Of a DNA stretch of 36,987 nucleotides, positions 24,563 through 34,340 are shown piece after piece. Source of the stretch: Candidatus Altarchaeales archaeon WOR_SM1_SCG (GTDB lineage: Archaea; Altiarchaeota; Altiarchaeia; IMC4; WOR-SM1-SCG); assembly GCA_001723845.1 (NCBI GenBank), contig MCBE01000300.1:1-36987 (forward strand), read 5' to 3'. A program made the translations under genes and the position numbers. How positions within the stretch are numbered: position 1 is the stretch's first letter; every line of letters begins with the position of its first letter. The notes beneath the pieces were generated by a model. That model made no database searches. It was not told the DNA's origin and was given only the letters and a program-made list of their open reading frames with translations.

Positions 24563-25747
24563 TTATGTCACAATTTTCTCAAGACAATTTTTCCCGGGAG
24601 CATTTTTATCTTTCTCAATTGCATTTTTAATTTCCAATGCAACCCTCTCGCCGACACTCATCGTGTCCTTATACAGGTATCCTGAATAAGGCGTGAATTT
24701 CGTTCCCGGCGATCCTTGAACGCGCATGCTTATGTCAAAACAGACGAACTTCTCCTTTGGAGGTCCGGGGGTTAAAGCACACTGTAAAGCAAAAGGTCCG
24801 ATAATTCCCGGGGGGTATTCCTGTTTCGCAATTTTTACAAATTTCTCGCCTAATTCAAAGACCTGCTCAAGAAGTGATTCCTTGATTGTGCAGGCGATGT
24901 GACCTGCTTCAATTGCCTGGATTCCTTTGTATTCCAGCAATTCTTTTTGCTGGGGTGCGGGAAGCCGCAAAATGCCATCAAGATTGGTCTGCCTCCGGGT
25001 GTCTGTTCCAAGCAGTTCAAGTTCGTCATTTACGGGAGAATAGAAAAAATTTAAATTAAATTGGGCGCCGTCAATGAATTCTTCAATTACTGCTTCTTTT
25101 AATGCTTCTTTGGTTATTTTCCCCTCTTTTATCATTTCTCTTGATTTATCTTTATATTCAGCATAAGATGATGCAAAAAAGAATGCCCTCTCGTAAGTTC
25201 TTTCTGCTTCAGCAACTTTAACAATAACCAACCTATCAATAGGTTCAGTTTCAAATTGCCAGTTCTGGTATGGATCCCTATGAATAAGGTCATAAGTTTT
25301 CGGGTAAGGAATCCCCCCCTTCTCCATTAAATCATACTGGTTGTTTTCAACATATCTTTCCTCTGCCCTCAGCATACTTCTTGATCCAAATAACGGAACC
25401 TTAAATTCATTTTCAATTTTTTCAAACCCGACATAGACCTCAAACGACCTGTGCGGGAGAAAAATTGTGTTTTTATTTTGCATCCGTTCAATAACTTCGG
25501 GGTTTGTGATTTCAGAGAATTTATTTAAAATTATTGTTTCGTCAACAACGCCTTTTCCTTCTCTTGACTTAAAGTATTTATCGTAGGTTTTCTCTCTTCC
25601 CTTCTGGCATACGACAAGCGTTTTAAAGCCGTGTTTTTTTGCCCCGCTGCAAATGTCAAGCGCGGAATGGGAGCCTAAAATCCCTATTGTTATGTTGCTT
25701 TTGTCGTATTTTTCCAGGATTTCATCTATTTCTTGTTTTTTAATCAT
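24563..25747 (-). CDS. purP: formate-dependent FAICAR synthetase (PurP family)
   Basis: ILGSHSALDICSGAKKHGFKTLVVCQKGREKTYDKYF, AEERYVENNQYDLMEKGGIPYPKTY, FDISMRVQGSPGTKFTPYSGYLY. Confidence 0.88.
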   Translation of the reverse strand: MIKKQEIDEILEKYDKSNITIGILGSHSALDICSGAKKHGFKTLVVCQKGREKTYDKYFKSREGKGVVDETIILNKFSEITNPEVIERMQNKNTIFLPHRSFEVYVGFEKIENEFKVPLFGSRSMLRAEERYVENNQYDLMEKGGIPYPKTYDLIHRDPYQNWQFETEPIDRLVIVKVAEAERTYERAFFFASSYAEYKDKSREMIKEGKITKEALKEAVIEEFIDGAQFNLNFFYSPVNDELELLGTDTRRQTNLDGILRLPAPQQKELLEYKGIQAIEAGHIACTIKESLLEQVFELGEKFVKIAKQEYPPGIIGPFALQCALTPGPPKEKFVCFDISMRVQGSPGTKFTPYSGYLYKDTMSVGERVALEIKNAIEKDKNAPGKNCLEKIVT

Positions 25748-25762
25748 TTTTCATTATTTCAA

Positions 25763-25836
25763 CGGACCCGGCGGGATTTGAACCCGCGATCTCCGGATTA
25801 GAAGTCCGGTGCCCTATCCAACTAGGCTACGGGCCC
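25763..25836 (-). tRNA. tRNA-Arg (anticodon TCT)
   Basis: Reverse complement gggcccgtagcctagttggatagggcaccggacttctaatccggagatcgcgggttcaaatcccgccgggtccg folds as a cloverleaf; anticodon loop CTTCTAA. CCA not encoded. Confidence 0.93.
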
Positions 25837-25950
25837 TTGCAATTAAATTATCATTTTCCTGTTTATTATTAAAATTAGATTTTCAATAATTTATTAAAGA
25901 AATTTATTGATTGATTTGTAATTTCTAATAAGTAACTGTTATTTTTCTAC

Positions 25951-26024
25951 GGGCCCATAGGGTAGCCTGGATATCCTTGGGGACTTCGGATCCCCAGACC
26001 CGGGTTCGAATCCCGGTGGGTCCG
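25951..26024 (+). tRNA. tRNA-Arg (anticodon TCG)
   Basis: gggcccatagggtagcctggatatccttggggacttcggatccccagacccgggttcgaatcccggtgggtccg; acceptor GGGCCCA/TGGGTCC, anticodon loop CTTCGGA, T arm CCGGGTTCGAATCCCGG. Confidence 0.88.
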
Positions 26025-26247
26025 TAGTAATTATTATATAATTCATAAGTGGGTTGAACATTAAGTGAAAATACGCTCCGCGCTCGTCGGGAGCGTGACC
26101 CGACGGGGACTTCGGATCCCCAGACCCGGGTCCGAATCCCGGTGGGTCCGTAGTAATTATTATACAATTCATAAGTGGGTTGGGGCGAGGCGAAAATACG
26201 CTCCGCGCTCGTCGGGGGGATCCGGGTTAGAATCCCGGTGAGTCCGT
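25979..26247 (+). repeat. tandem repeats of the tRNA-Arg(TCG) 3' portion plus ~80-bp spacer (unit 126 bp between the first two copies)
   Basis: ggggacttcggatccccagacccgggt(t/c)cgaatcccggtgggtccgtagtaattattata at 25979 and 26105; degraded third copy ccgggttagaatcccggtgagtccg at about 26222-26247. The spacer motif aaaatacgctccgcgctcgtcggg occurs twice. Confidence 0.9.
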
Positions 26248-26392
26248 AAATTAATAATACAATTCCATTAGTTGATTACTTTAAATAGTTTCAATATTAA
26301 TGGTATTAAAGGGAAGAAATATTCGTTTTACCCGAGTGATGACATTTGGCTCGGTTAATCTCTTATTTAGCCGATAGTTATGTATTGAACTT

Positions 26393-26992
26393 ATGGATTA
26401 TTATAATTATGATATATCTGAAATGCACTTAGAATTAAGTATCTCAGAACTCAGAGAGAAACTAAAAGGAATTGAAGAGGGTTCAATTGTATTGTTGAAT
26501 TTTAATTCCCTGGATTATTCCGATCTAACTTTTGAAGCATTAGATTTCATGATAAATGAAAAAGGCGCGGGCATAACATATATTACGGCAAGCCGCCCTT
26601 ACAATTATCTTGCAAGTATTCTTGAGAATAAAAAAATTGATAAAGAAAATTTATTTTTTATTGACTGCATTACCCACATGGCAAATATCATGCCTGAAAA
26701 GAATGAAAAATGCGTTTTTATTGAAAACCCCGCCTCTCTTGAGGAAATGGGCATGCATACGGAGAGATTACTCGGGCAGCTTAAAACAGAAAATAAGTTC
26801 TTATTTATTGATTCGCTGTCAACGCTTTTGATGTATAACAACACGAACTCGCTGAAAGAATTTTCACATTTTTTAACCACCCGGCTGAGAATTAACGGCA
26901 TCGGCGGAATTTTTGTCGCGATAAAGGGGCTTTCGGATGAAGATGTCATTGAAACAATTGCGATGATGTGCGATAAAGTAATAGAAATATAA
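26393..26992 (+). CDS. KaiC/RAD55-like P-loop-deficient protein (DUF7504-like)
   Basis: GSIVLLNFNSLDYSDLTFEALDFMINEKGAGITYITASRPYNYL and KFLFIDSLSTLLMYNN, resembling degenerate RecA-family proteins of archaea. Confidence 0.55.
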   Translation: MDYYNYDISEMHLELSISELREKLKGIEEGSIVLLNFNSLDYSDLTFEALDFMINEKGAGITYITASRPYNYLASILENKKIDKENLFFIDCITHMANIMPEKNEKCVFIENPASLEEMGMHTERLLGQLKTENKFLFIDSLSTLLMYNNTNSLKEFSHFLTTRLRINGIGGIFVAIKGLSDEDVIETIAMMCDKVIEI

Positions 26993-27009
26993 TAAAAATT
27001 AATACCGGT

Positions 27010-27393
27010 ATGAAAGATTCAATAACCATTGTAACAGGGAAAAAAACAGAATTTGTTAACATAACACACAAAATTAATGAAATTATTGATTTTCCCGAAG
27101 GTGCGGTCTTAATTTTTACAAGGCACACAACAACCGGGCTTACGGTAAATGAAAATGAGAAGGGGCTTCTCTCTGATATGGAAAAATTTCTCATTAATTC
27201 AGTTCCTGAAGGAAATTACCTGCACAACAAAATAGATAATAATGCAAGTTCGCATCTTCGTTCCCTGCTGCTTGAGTGCAGTTTGGTTCTGCCGGTAAAA
27301 AACAGCAAACTTGACATTGGAACATGGCAGAGCGTTTTTCTCGCGGAACTTGACGGTCCGAGAACAAGAAGTGTTGTTGTCAGGAAATTTTAG
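27010..27393 (+). CDS. YjbQ/UPF0047 family protein
   Basis: VLIFTRHTTTGLTVNENEKGLLSDMEKFL, LRSLLLECSLVLPV, LDIGTWQSVFLAELDGPRTRSVVVR. Confidence 0.9.
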   Translation: MKDSITIVTGKKTEFVNITHKINEIIDFPEGAVLIFTRHTTTGLTVNENEKGLLSDMEKFLINSVPEGNYLHNKIDNNASSHLRSLLLECSLVLPVKNSKLDIGTWQSVFLAELDGPRTRSVVVRKF

Positions 27394-27446
27394 TTAATTT
27401 TTGTAAAATTTTGACTTTAATTTAAATTAAATAATAATTATTTATT

Positions 27447-28105
27447 ATGAAAGCAAACACCATAATTCAAAAAATTATTGACGGCAACAATGAATTTATG
27501 GAAAAACACGACAAAGATTATTTTGATTCCCACGGGGACTCCCAGCACCCGTTCATAACACTTGTTTCATGCTCGGATTCAAGAGTCCAGCCGGATGTGC
27601 TGCTGCCCGATGCAATAAATAAGATATTTGAAATTGAAAACATCGGCAACCAGATCTGTCAGGCGAGGGCTCGGTTGATTACGGTGTTTTGCACCTGAAA
27701 ACCCCGGTACTCATGGTTCTCGGGCATTCTGACTGCGGGGCAATAAAAGCAGTTATGGCGGGGTATGAAAATGAGCCGGAGAGCATTAAAACCGAACTTG
27801 ACAACCTGAAGCCTGCTCTTTTGTCAGCCGGTTCAAAAGATGATTTTGAAAAAGCACTGGTCGGAAATATCCGGAAAAATGTTGATTTCCAGATTAATGT
27901 TGCTGTTGGAAAATACAGGGATTTAATTAAAGAAGAAAAACTTACGGCTATAGGAGCGTTCTATGACTTCAAGAATGACTTTGGTAAAGGACGAGGCAAA
28001 CTCTTAATAATGAATGTCAACGGCAAGACAGATGAAAATAAAATCAAAAATTCACATGTTTTTGAAGATGTACGCGAGGAGGATATTATAGTGAGGAGGG
28101 TTTAA
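27447..28105 (+). pseudogene. beta-carbonic anhydrase split by a frameshift near 27660
   Basis: First ORF carries SCSDSRVQPD. The second frame continues GEGSVDYGVLHLKTPVLMVLGHSDCGAIKAVMAGYEN. Both halves carry conserved zinc/active-site motifs. Confidence 0.8.
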
Positions 28106-28173
28106 GATTAAAATCATATCCTGATTAAAATATCCGGAAAAATTTTTTCAACGCTTTCATCTAATATTATTTA

Positions 28174-29292
28174 ATGACACCCACTCTTACCGAAATCCAA
28201 GAAGGAACAACAAAACTCCTCGTTCCCGTTGAAGAGAAGTTATTGAAGAAAAATCCTGTTTTTTATAATCCCGAGATGGAGTTCTCAAGAGACATTTCGG
28301 TTGCTGCGACAAGAGTTTTAAAGCCGGAAAATTTCTGTGATTTGCTCTGTGCGTCAGGTGCAAGGGGTGTTAGAATTGCGAACGAAACAGGAACACCTGT
28401 TATTGCCAATGATATAAATCCTCTTGCTTATGAATTAATTAAAAAAAATATTTCCTTGAATAATTTAAATGATACGAAAATTATTGCATCAAACCTGAAC
28501 GCTCAAGAACTTCTCACCGGGAAAAATTACGACTTCATTGATGTTGACCCCTTCGGAAGCCCGGTGCATTTTACGGACTCGCTCTTTCGTTCAATAAAAA
28601 ACAGGGGAACACTTGCAATTACCGCGACAGACACAGCCGCCCTGTGCGGGACATACCCCAAGGCATGCAGGCGAAAATACGACTCGCAAATTTTTCACAC
28701 CGAATATTACAATGAACTCGGGCTGCGTGTTTTAATTGGTTTTGCTACAAGAAATTCATTGAAATACGACACCGGGATTACGCCGTTATTTTCACACTGC
28801 ACAAGGCACTATTTCAGGATGTATTTAAGAGTGCGGCGCGGCAGTAAATATGTAAATGAAAATTTAAAAAATATAAAATATATTCAGCACTGCTTTTCCT
28901 GCCTGAAAAGAGTTTACAGGAATTTAGATGAACTAAAAGAAAATTGTTCCTGCGGCGGAAAATTTAATACGGCAGGACCGCTCTGGTCAGGTAATTTTGC
29001 AGATGCAGAATTTTGCGAGGACCTGGCAGCAGAAATTGAAAGCGGAATTTTCAATACAAAAGGCGAGGCACAAAAAATAATTTCAAAAATTAAAGAAGAG
29101 CAGGAAATCCATGTTCCTTACTATGACATTCATAAAATCTGCAAGAAATTAAAAGTTCCTTCCCCGGGAATGGAAAAATTAACGCAAAATTTCAGGGAAA
29201 ATAATTTTAAAATTTCAAGAACGCATTTTTCAGGCACGGGAATCAGGACGGATGCAGGAATCAATGAAATTAAGGAATTTATAATAAATTAG
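28174..29292 (+). CDS. trm1: tRNA (guanine(26)-N(2))-dimethyltransferase
   Basis: EGTTKLLVP, NPEMEFSRDISVAA, DFIDVDPFGSPVHFTDS, TATDTAALCGTYPKACRRKY. Confidence 0.95.
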   Translation: MTPTLTEIQEGTTKLLVPVEEKLLKKNPVFYNPEMEFSRDISVAATRVLKPENFCDLLCASGARGVRIANETGTPVIANDINPLAYELIKKNISLNNLNDTKIIASNLNAQELLTGKNYDFIDVDPFGSPVHFTDSLFRSIKNRGTLAITATDTAALCGTYPKACRRKYDSQIFHTEYYNELGLRVLIGFATRNSLKYDTGITPLFSHCTRHYFRMYLRVRRGSKYVNENLKNIKYIQHCFSCLKRVYRNLDELKENCSCGGKFNTAGPLWSGNFADAEFCEDLAAEIESGIFNTKGEAQKIISKIKEEQEIHVPYYDIHKICKKLKVPSPGMEKLTQNFRENNFKISRTHFSGTGIRTDAGINEIKEFIIN

Positions 29293-29788
29293 CGATTTTT
29301 TCAAAAATCCCTGACAAGCCGATTAATAAAACCAATAGCGTTGCCATAAGAACAATTGGCAGGAAGGGATACGCCTTCTTTTTAAGCCCCCTGAACTTGC
29401 CGGAAAGAACGGGAGCAAGAATTTTATCCGTGAGGTAGAGAATTATATAATAAATTACGATGTAGAACGGATTTAGCAGTGCGGCGGCGGCAGAAATTGC
29501 GGCAACATCCGCTTTTGCAAGCGAAAATATTTTACCGACTTTTCGCGAGGATAAGACAGCAAAGCCCGCGATAAGAATCCATTTCAGGGCAAGAATGTTC
29601 GGGTCGCTTTTAGTGTAAACATCATATAAAAACATTATCAATATGAAACCGAGCCAGACCTCAAGAAATTCCCGCTGTGCAGAAAGCCGCTTAAGGTCGC
29701 TTAACGATGCAACCGTGAATGTACCAAGCAGGAAAAATAAACCGTAAATTTGCGCTGCTGCCAGGTGGATTGAAAGGTATTCAAGCAT
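29279..29788 (-). CDS. A24-family prepilin peptidase-like membrane protein
   Basis: VASLSDLKRLSAQREFLEVW and SLAKADVAAISAAAALLNPF Asp-containing motifs; multiple TM segments. Confidence 0.65.
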   Translation of the reverse strand: MLEYLSIHLAAAQIYGLFFLLGTFTVASLSDLKRLSAQREFLEVWLGFILIMFLYDVYTKSDPNILALKWILIAGFAVLSSRKVGKIFSLAKADVAAISAAAALLNPFYIVIYYIILYLTDKILAPVLSGKFRGLKKKAYPFLPIVLMATLLVLLIGLSGIFEKIANLL

Positions 29789-29963
29789 TTTAATTAATTT
29801 TTATTTAATTCTTAAATTTTGATTTTATTAAACAATGCTTACGCTAATCAACATTCAAAAATTCATATTATTCTTAAAAAATTATGGACAATCTACCGGA
29901 CAATTATCTGCGGTTTCTCCACGCTCGCAGTTATAGTTTCCACAGCATGCTTTCTCGCAATTT

Positions 29964-31640
29964 TTACCAGCAATCCGGGCAAGTCGCATCTTCCTTTATT
30001 AGATTACATTTACCATTACATACACCCTTGAAACAGTTGAGGCACGGATCCGCTTCTGGACAGTCTACATCTGTTTTACTGGTACATTCCGGTCCACAAC
30101 ATCCATCATTCAAACCACAATCTTTCCATATATTGCTACACAAAGCTGAACACGTTCCTCCAGAGAAACAAGTGTCTACTGTACATTCATTTATGTCATC
30201 ACAGCCCAATTCTTCTGTACAAGCCGCCGCACTACATACTCCTCCACAACAAATTCCTCCTGTGCATGCGGTATCATCTGCGTTTGTATTTTCACAATAA
30301 GAAATGGTCGTTCCCGGATTTACACAAGCATCTGTTGTACATTCATTAGCATCGTCACATTCCGTGTCTGAGGAACAAACTACAGTAGGTACATAGTAAT
30401 TAACTGCACCATAAGCATCAACTATTCCTGCTCCATAGTTATCAGATGTACAATCAACCACACCTATCCAATACATTGGCCCTCTTTTTTTCACAACACC
30501 ATAGCATGTGGATTCTGGATTAATAGGGTCTGCTGTTTCATAAAGTGCTGTCTTTATTTGATCTACCGTTAAACTGGAATCACGTTGTAACATCAATGCT
30601 ACTGTTCCTGAAACATGTGGTGTTGACATTGATGTTCCCCCCCAATAATCATATCCATCAATTATTGATGAATAAATAATTACTCCTGGAGCCACTATAT
30701 CTAATGAAGGTCCAAAATTGCTGAAATCTGCCATAAGACCATTTTTATCAACTGCGCCAACTGCTATAGCTCCCGATGCACATGCTGGGCTGCTAACAAA
30801 AAATCTGTCATTTCCTGATGCTACTGCCACAGTAATTCCCTGATTTACTACCCAATTCACTTTAGCTGCTAATGGATCACTATCGCAGTTTTCTCCTGCA
30901 AAGTTTCCACCACCTATGCTAATGCTCATCACTTTTGCATCTGTCAATACTGCTGATTCCATCGCTGCCATCATGTCACTTTCATAACATGAGCCACCTG
31001 CACTGCATACCTTATACATGTAGATTCCTGCACCAGGTGCTACACCTTTTGCATTAGCATCCACACCATTTGCTGTTATTATCCCTGAAACATGTGTTCC
31101 ATGTCCATGGTCATCTTCACAAGCTGTTGGTCCGGCTACACATGCTGCGTCTATACATGATTCACATCCTACAATACTGTCAATTAGTTCAGGATGGTCA
31201 GTGTCAATTCCTGTGTCTAGAACAGCTACATTTACTCCTGTTCCATCAATACCTTGTGCCCAGGCATCATCAGCATGTATCTGTACATCCGCTCCTAAGT
31301 CTACTATGTGAAATATCCTGTCTTCTCTAACATTTTTTAATCCTGTAGATACGCCTGCTGGACATTTCAACACTGTTGCATCATTCAATTCATGCACAAT
31401 CTCACACCCCTTCAATCTAAAAATAAGTTTGTCTATGATAGAAGTTGTTGGTGCTATCACTCTTTCAATCACTGGAAAAGAATCTATAGCGTGTTCTGAC
31501 ACTTCAACTGCTGTATTGGACGGTATAACTATTGCATCTTCTTTGATCACGCCTCCTGCAATTGTAATCCCACAAACCATCAAAACCGCTATTAATAAAC
31601 CCAAAACCACATAATTAATTTTTGTTTTCATTTTTTTCAT
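29964..31640 (-). CDS. secreted subtilisin-like (S8) serine protease with cysteine-rich C-terminus
   Basis: Signal-like N-terminus; catalytic VAVLDTGIDTDHPEL, DDHGHGTHVSGII, GGTSMSTPHVSGTVALML. C-terminal DxNECTxDxC-type Cys repeats. Confidence 0.93.
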   Translation of the reverse strand: MKKMKTKINYVVLGLLIAVLMVCGITIAGGVIKEDAIVIPSNTAVEVSEHAIDSFPVIERVIAPTTSIIDKLIFRLKGCEIVHELNDATVLKCPAGVSTGLKNVREDRIFHIVDLGADVQIHADDAWAQGIDGTGVNVAVLDTGIDTDHPELIDSIVGCESCIDAACVAGPTACEDDHGHGTHVSGIITANGVDANAKGVAPGAGIYMYKVCSAGGSCYESDMMAAMESAVLTDAKVMSISIGGGNFAGENCDSDPLAAKVNWVVNQGITVAVASGNDRFFVSSPACASGAIAVGAVDKNGLMADFSNFGPSLDIVAPGVIIYSSIIDGYDYWGGTSMSTPHVSGTVALMLQRDSSLTVDQIKTALYETADPINPESTCYGVVKKRGPMYWIGVVDCTSDNYGAGIVDAYGAVNYYVPTVVCSSDTECDDANECTTDACVNPGTTISYCENTNADDTACTGGICCGGVCSAAACTEELGCDDINECTVDTCFSGGTCSALCSNIWKDCGLNDGCCGPECTSKTDVDCPEADPCLNCFKGVCNGKCNLIKEDATCPDCW

Positions 31641-31834
31641 CTCTTTAAATTTTAAATTTTATAAATTTTTATTGTTGTTATATATAATATTATATATTCC
31701 ATCTTATTAAATAGTTTTAGAATTTTTACCTATTTTTTAATAATTTTATCAATTTCAAAGTATAAATTATATTATATTATATATTTCATCTTAATAAATA
31801 TAATTTAAATTTTAAGAGAAATTTCAATTTAGTT

Positions 31835-33520
31835 TTATTCGGAAGCATCTCCAGAAACTTCGCCCTTAATCCTCTCCTCAATTGAAACATTTAAATTACT
31901 GTAAATTTCCGCTTCATTCTTTCCTGTTATCGCCGCAAGTGCTGATGCAAGTTCCCCGGAGTATTTCAAAAGCGTTTTCCTGCGCATTTCTTTTTCATGA
32001 GCCCGCTGCTTTTTTGAATGAAACCTGGCAAATTTTCTTCCCGCTTCCTGGATTGCAATTTTAATTTCTTTTATAATTTCTTTTTCAACAGCAACACTCT
32101 GCTTTCCTGCGGAAGTATACGGTATGTGGGTGGAACTTAAATTTACAACCACGGTAAGAGGAGCAGTTTCAAAATTCTTTATGTTGTATCTCTTCCAGTC
32201 AATTTCATTTACCGCCTTTGTGATCCCGCATCCTCCGGCGTCAAATAAAAGCGGGGTCCTGTTTGCAAACCGCATAATCTCGCTGCTTATTTTAAAGCCC
32301 TTTTCCTCTTTTTTATCCGAGATTTTCCTTCCCGACTTTCCGCCGTAGGCAACCGCCACTTCAACCTGGAAGGGTATTCCGCCATAGACGGTCGGCTTTC
32401 TTGTAAGAACAACCTCAAATTCCGGCTCTAAAACATTTAAAATAGCACCTCTTATCTGTTCCTCGCCGATGGGTCTCAAGCCCTCGGTTGACGGTGCAAG
32501 AAAAGTTACTTTGCCAAACGCGTTTATGATTTCCTCGCATTCGCTCCAGGAAAGTTCCCGCGGCTTTTTTTTCTTTAAATCAAAACTCAGGTGTTCCTGT
32601 ATCTCGCGAACCTTTTTTTCACTTACTCTCGCAAGTTCGTGGCTCAGGAAATGGCTTGCCTTTTTTACCCTTGTAAATTTTGACATATTTATCAGGTCAT
32701 CAATGCCCAACCCGCAAGGATGCGGCTTTACTTCTTTCGGGGGTTTCGGGACAACCTTGTCCGAACGCTCAAAAATAATTTTATTATCATTCGGGTCAAT
32801 GAAAGTGATTTGTGCATGCGGGTTTGTTATCGCCGTTCTTCTTAAATACTCATAGACGCTTCTCTCGCCCGCGTAATACATCACCCCCTTCATTTCGCAT
32901 TCAACCTCCGTTCCTTTCCAGTAATCGCTGTATTCTTCCTCGCCGATAATGCTCGCATTATTTTTTGCAACATCAATCATTAAATTAATTTCATTAACCT
33001 TCCCGCTTCCTGTTGAAGTTGTAATCTTTACCGGCTTTCCTGTTGTAATCTGTGAAAACATCGTGACACCCGCAACGCCGATTCCCTGCTGTCCTCTCAG
33101 CTGGATATTCCTGTGAAATTTAGTTCCGGCTAACATCTTTCCAAATACGGAAGTTATGTGTTTTTTCGGGATTCCAGGACCGCTGTCCCGCTCAATTACC
33201 CGGTAGTGTTCCTTTCCGAGTTCCACGATTTCAACAATAATATTCGGTAAAATTCCCGCTTCCTCGCATGCGTCAAGAGAATTTGTGACAAGTTCGTGAA
33301 TTGCAGTTGTAAGTGACCTTAATTTCCCGCTGTAGCCAAGGTGAGATTTGTTCTTGCGGAAAAATTCAGTTACGGATACCTCCTTGAATTCTTCAAATAA
33401 TTTTTCCGCCTTTATTTCAGTTCCGGAAGTTTCCCGGGGTTTTTCTTCAAGATTTTTCAGCCGGCTGTTTATTTCACCGTCTTCTTTTGATGCTTCCTGT
33501 AATGTTTTTTGCTCGCTCAT
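31835..33520 (-). CDS. top6B: DNA topoisomerase VI subunit B
   Basis: GHKL motifs: IHELVTNSLDACEEAGILP, RDSGPGIP, GKMLAGTKFHRNIQLRGQQGIGVAG. Confidence 0.96.
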   Translation of the reverse strand: MSEQKTLQEASKEDGEINSRLKNLEEKPRETSGTEIKAEKLFEEFKEVSVTEFFRKNKSHLGYSGKLRSLTTAIHELVTNSLDACEEAGILPNIIVEIVELGKEHYRVIERDSGPGIPKKHITSVFGKMLAGTKFHRNIQLRGQQGIGVAGVTMFSQITTGKPVKITTSTGSGKVNEINLMIDVAKNNASIIGEEEYSDYWKGTEVECEMKGVMYYAGERSVYEYLRRTAITNPHAQITFIDPNDNKIIFERSDKVVPKPPKEVKPHPCGLGIDDLINMSKFTRVKKASHFLSHELARVSEKKVREIQEHLSFDLKKKKPRELSWSECEEIINAFGKVTFLAPSTEGLRPIGEEQIRGAILNVLEPEFEVVLTRKPTVYGGIPFQVEVAVAYGGKSGRKISDKKEEKGFKISSEIMRFANRTPLLFDAGGCGITKAVNEIDWKRYNIKNFETAPLTVVVNLSSTHIPYTSAGKQSVAVEKEIIKEIKIAIQEAGRKFARFHSKKQRAHEKEMRRKTLLKYSGELASALAAITGKNEAEIYSNLNVSIEERIKGEVSGDASE

Positions 33521-33560
33521 CTTAAAATTGTAATAATATTAAAAATTAGAAGTAGAGTAA

Positions 33561-33700
33561 ATTGTAATTAAATGGAAATTTATTTAAAAATTCTTCTATT
33601 ATTTCTTTGTCTTCTTTCCCCGGACCATATAACTCATAAACAGGTTTATTGATTATTCCGTCTGTGTCATTAATTTCTTTTCCAATTTTTTGATTTCAAT
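33561..33700 (-). pseudogene. C-terminal tail remnant of an Eco57I/TaqI-type R-M methylase
   Basis: Reverse translation EINDTDGIINKPVYELYGPGKEDKEIIEEFLNKFPF* is a degenerate version of EIDKLVYELYGLAEGEIKIVEE. Confidence 0.5.
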
Positions 33701-34050
33701 CTTACTGTTGATTGTTTCACCTGTGCAGGCGCCGGGTTTTAGAATTCCGGGTAGGTTGCTATTTTTGAACTTACAACTTACCTATGGCAGACAATAGTTT
33801 CAGATGTCCTTTTACAAGATGATTGAACTTATTTATCTCATCAATAACTATCCTGCTCTTTTCACCATCTCTTAAATGGTCTGATTTCTCCGTTTTTGAT
33901 CCGGTTTCTGATTTCATCGTGCGAATAATAATTTTCCCTGATGCCCACCATAACTTTAGCATAACCAGGTTCATCTTTTATTTTAAACTTTCCATTATTC
34001 TCTTTTATGAAGTACTTTGATATTTAGTATTAAAAAATTAAATTAAAATT

Positions 34051-34340
34051 CACTTCCCTTCAATCAGTCCCATCTCCTCATCCGTCAACCCGTAAAGTTC
34101 ATAAACAAGTTTATCAATCTCTCTTTCTGCCCCGGAACCGATTTTGACCTTTTTGTTGATGTCAACAAAATGGTCTTCAATGTTTGCCCCCCGAGTTTTT
34201 GCACGATTCTTTTGCTTTATTTAGAACCAATATGAAATTTATCCATTGCGTGTATCCCAATAATACCTGTAAATCCCTGGCAAACCGGAATTCAACACCT
34301 TCCACTTTATTTACATAATCTTCAAATGTTATTTTTCTTT
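34051..34340 (-). pseudogene. DinD-like N-terminal segment fused to an R-M methylase tail, frameshifted
   Basis: KITFEDYVNKVEGVEFRFARDLQVLLGYTQWINFILVLNKAKESCKNSG, frameshift at a GGGGGG run, then ANIEDHFVDINKKVKIGSGAEREIDKLVYELYGLTDEEMGLIEGK*. Confidence 0.7.

Noticed and set aside
29884-30300. 138-aa plus-strand ORF
   Set aside because: Antisense to the Cys-rich tail of the subtilase; low-complexity Ser/His/Pro composition.
31640-31830. AT-rich repeats (tatataatattatatat) between subtilase and topoVI-B
   Set aside because: Looks like ordinary AT-rich intergenic promoter DNA. The partial repetition is low complexity.
33771-33974. 67-aa minus-strand ORF
   Set aside because: Possibly a decayed ATPase or other protein fragment (IVIDEINKFNHLVKGHLKLLSAIGKL), but I could not assign or support it.
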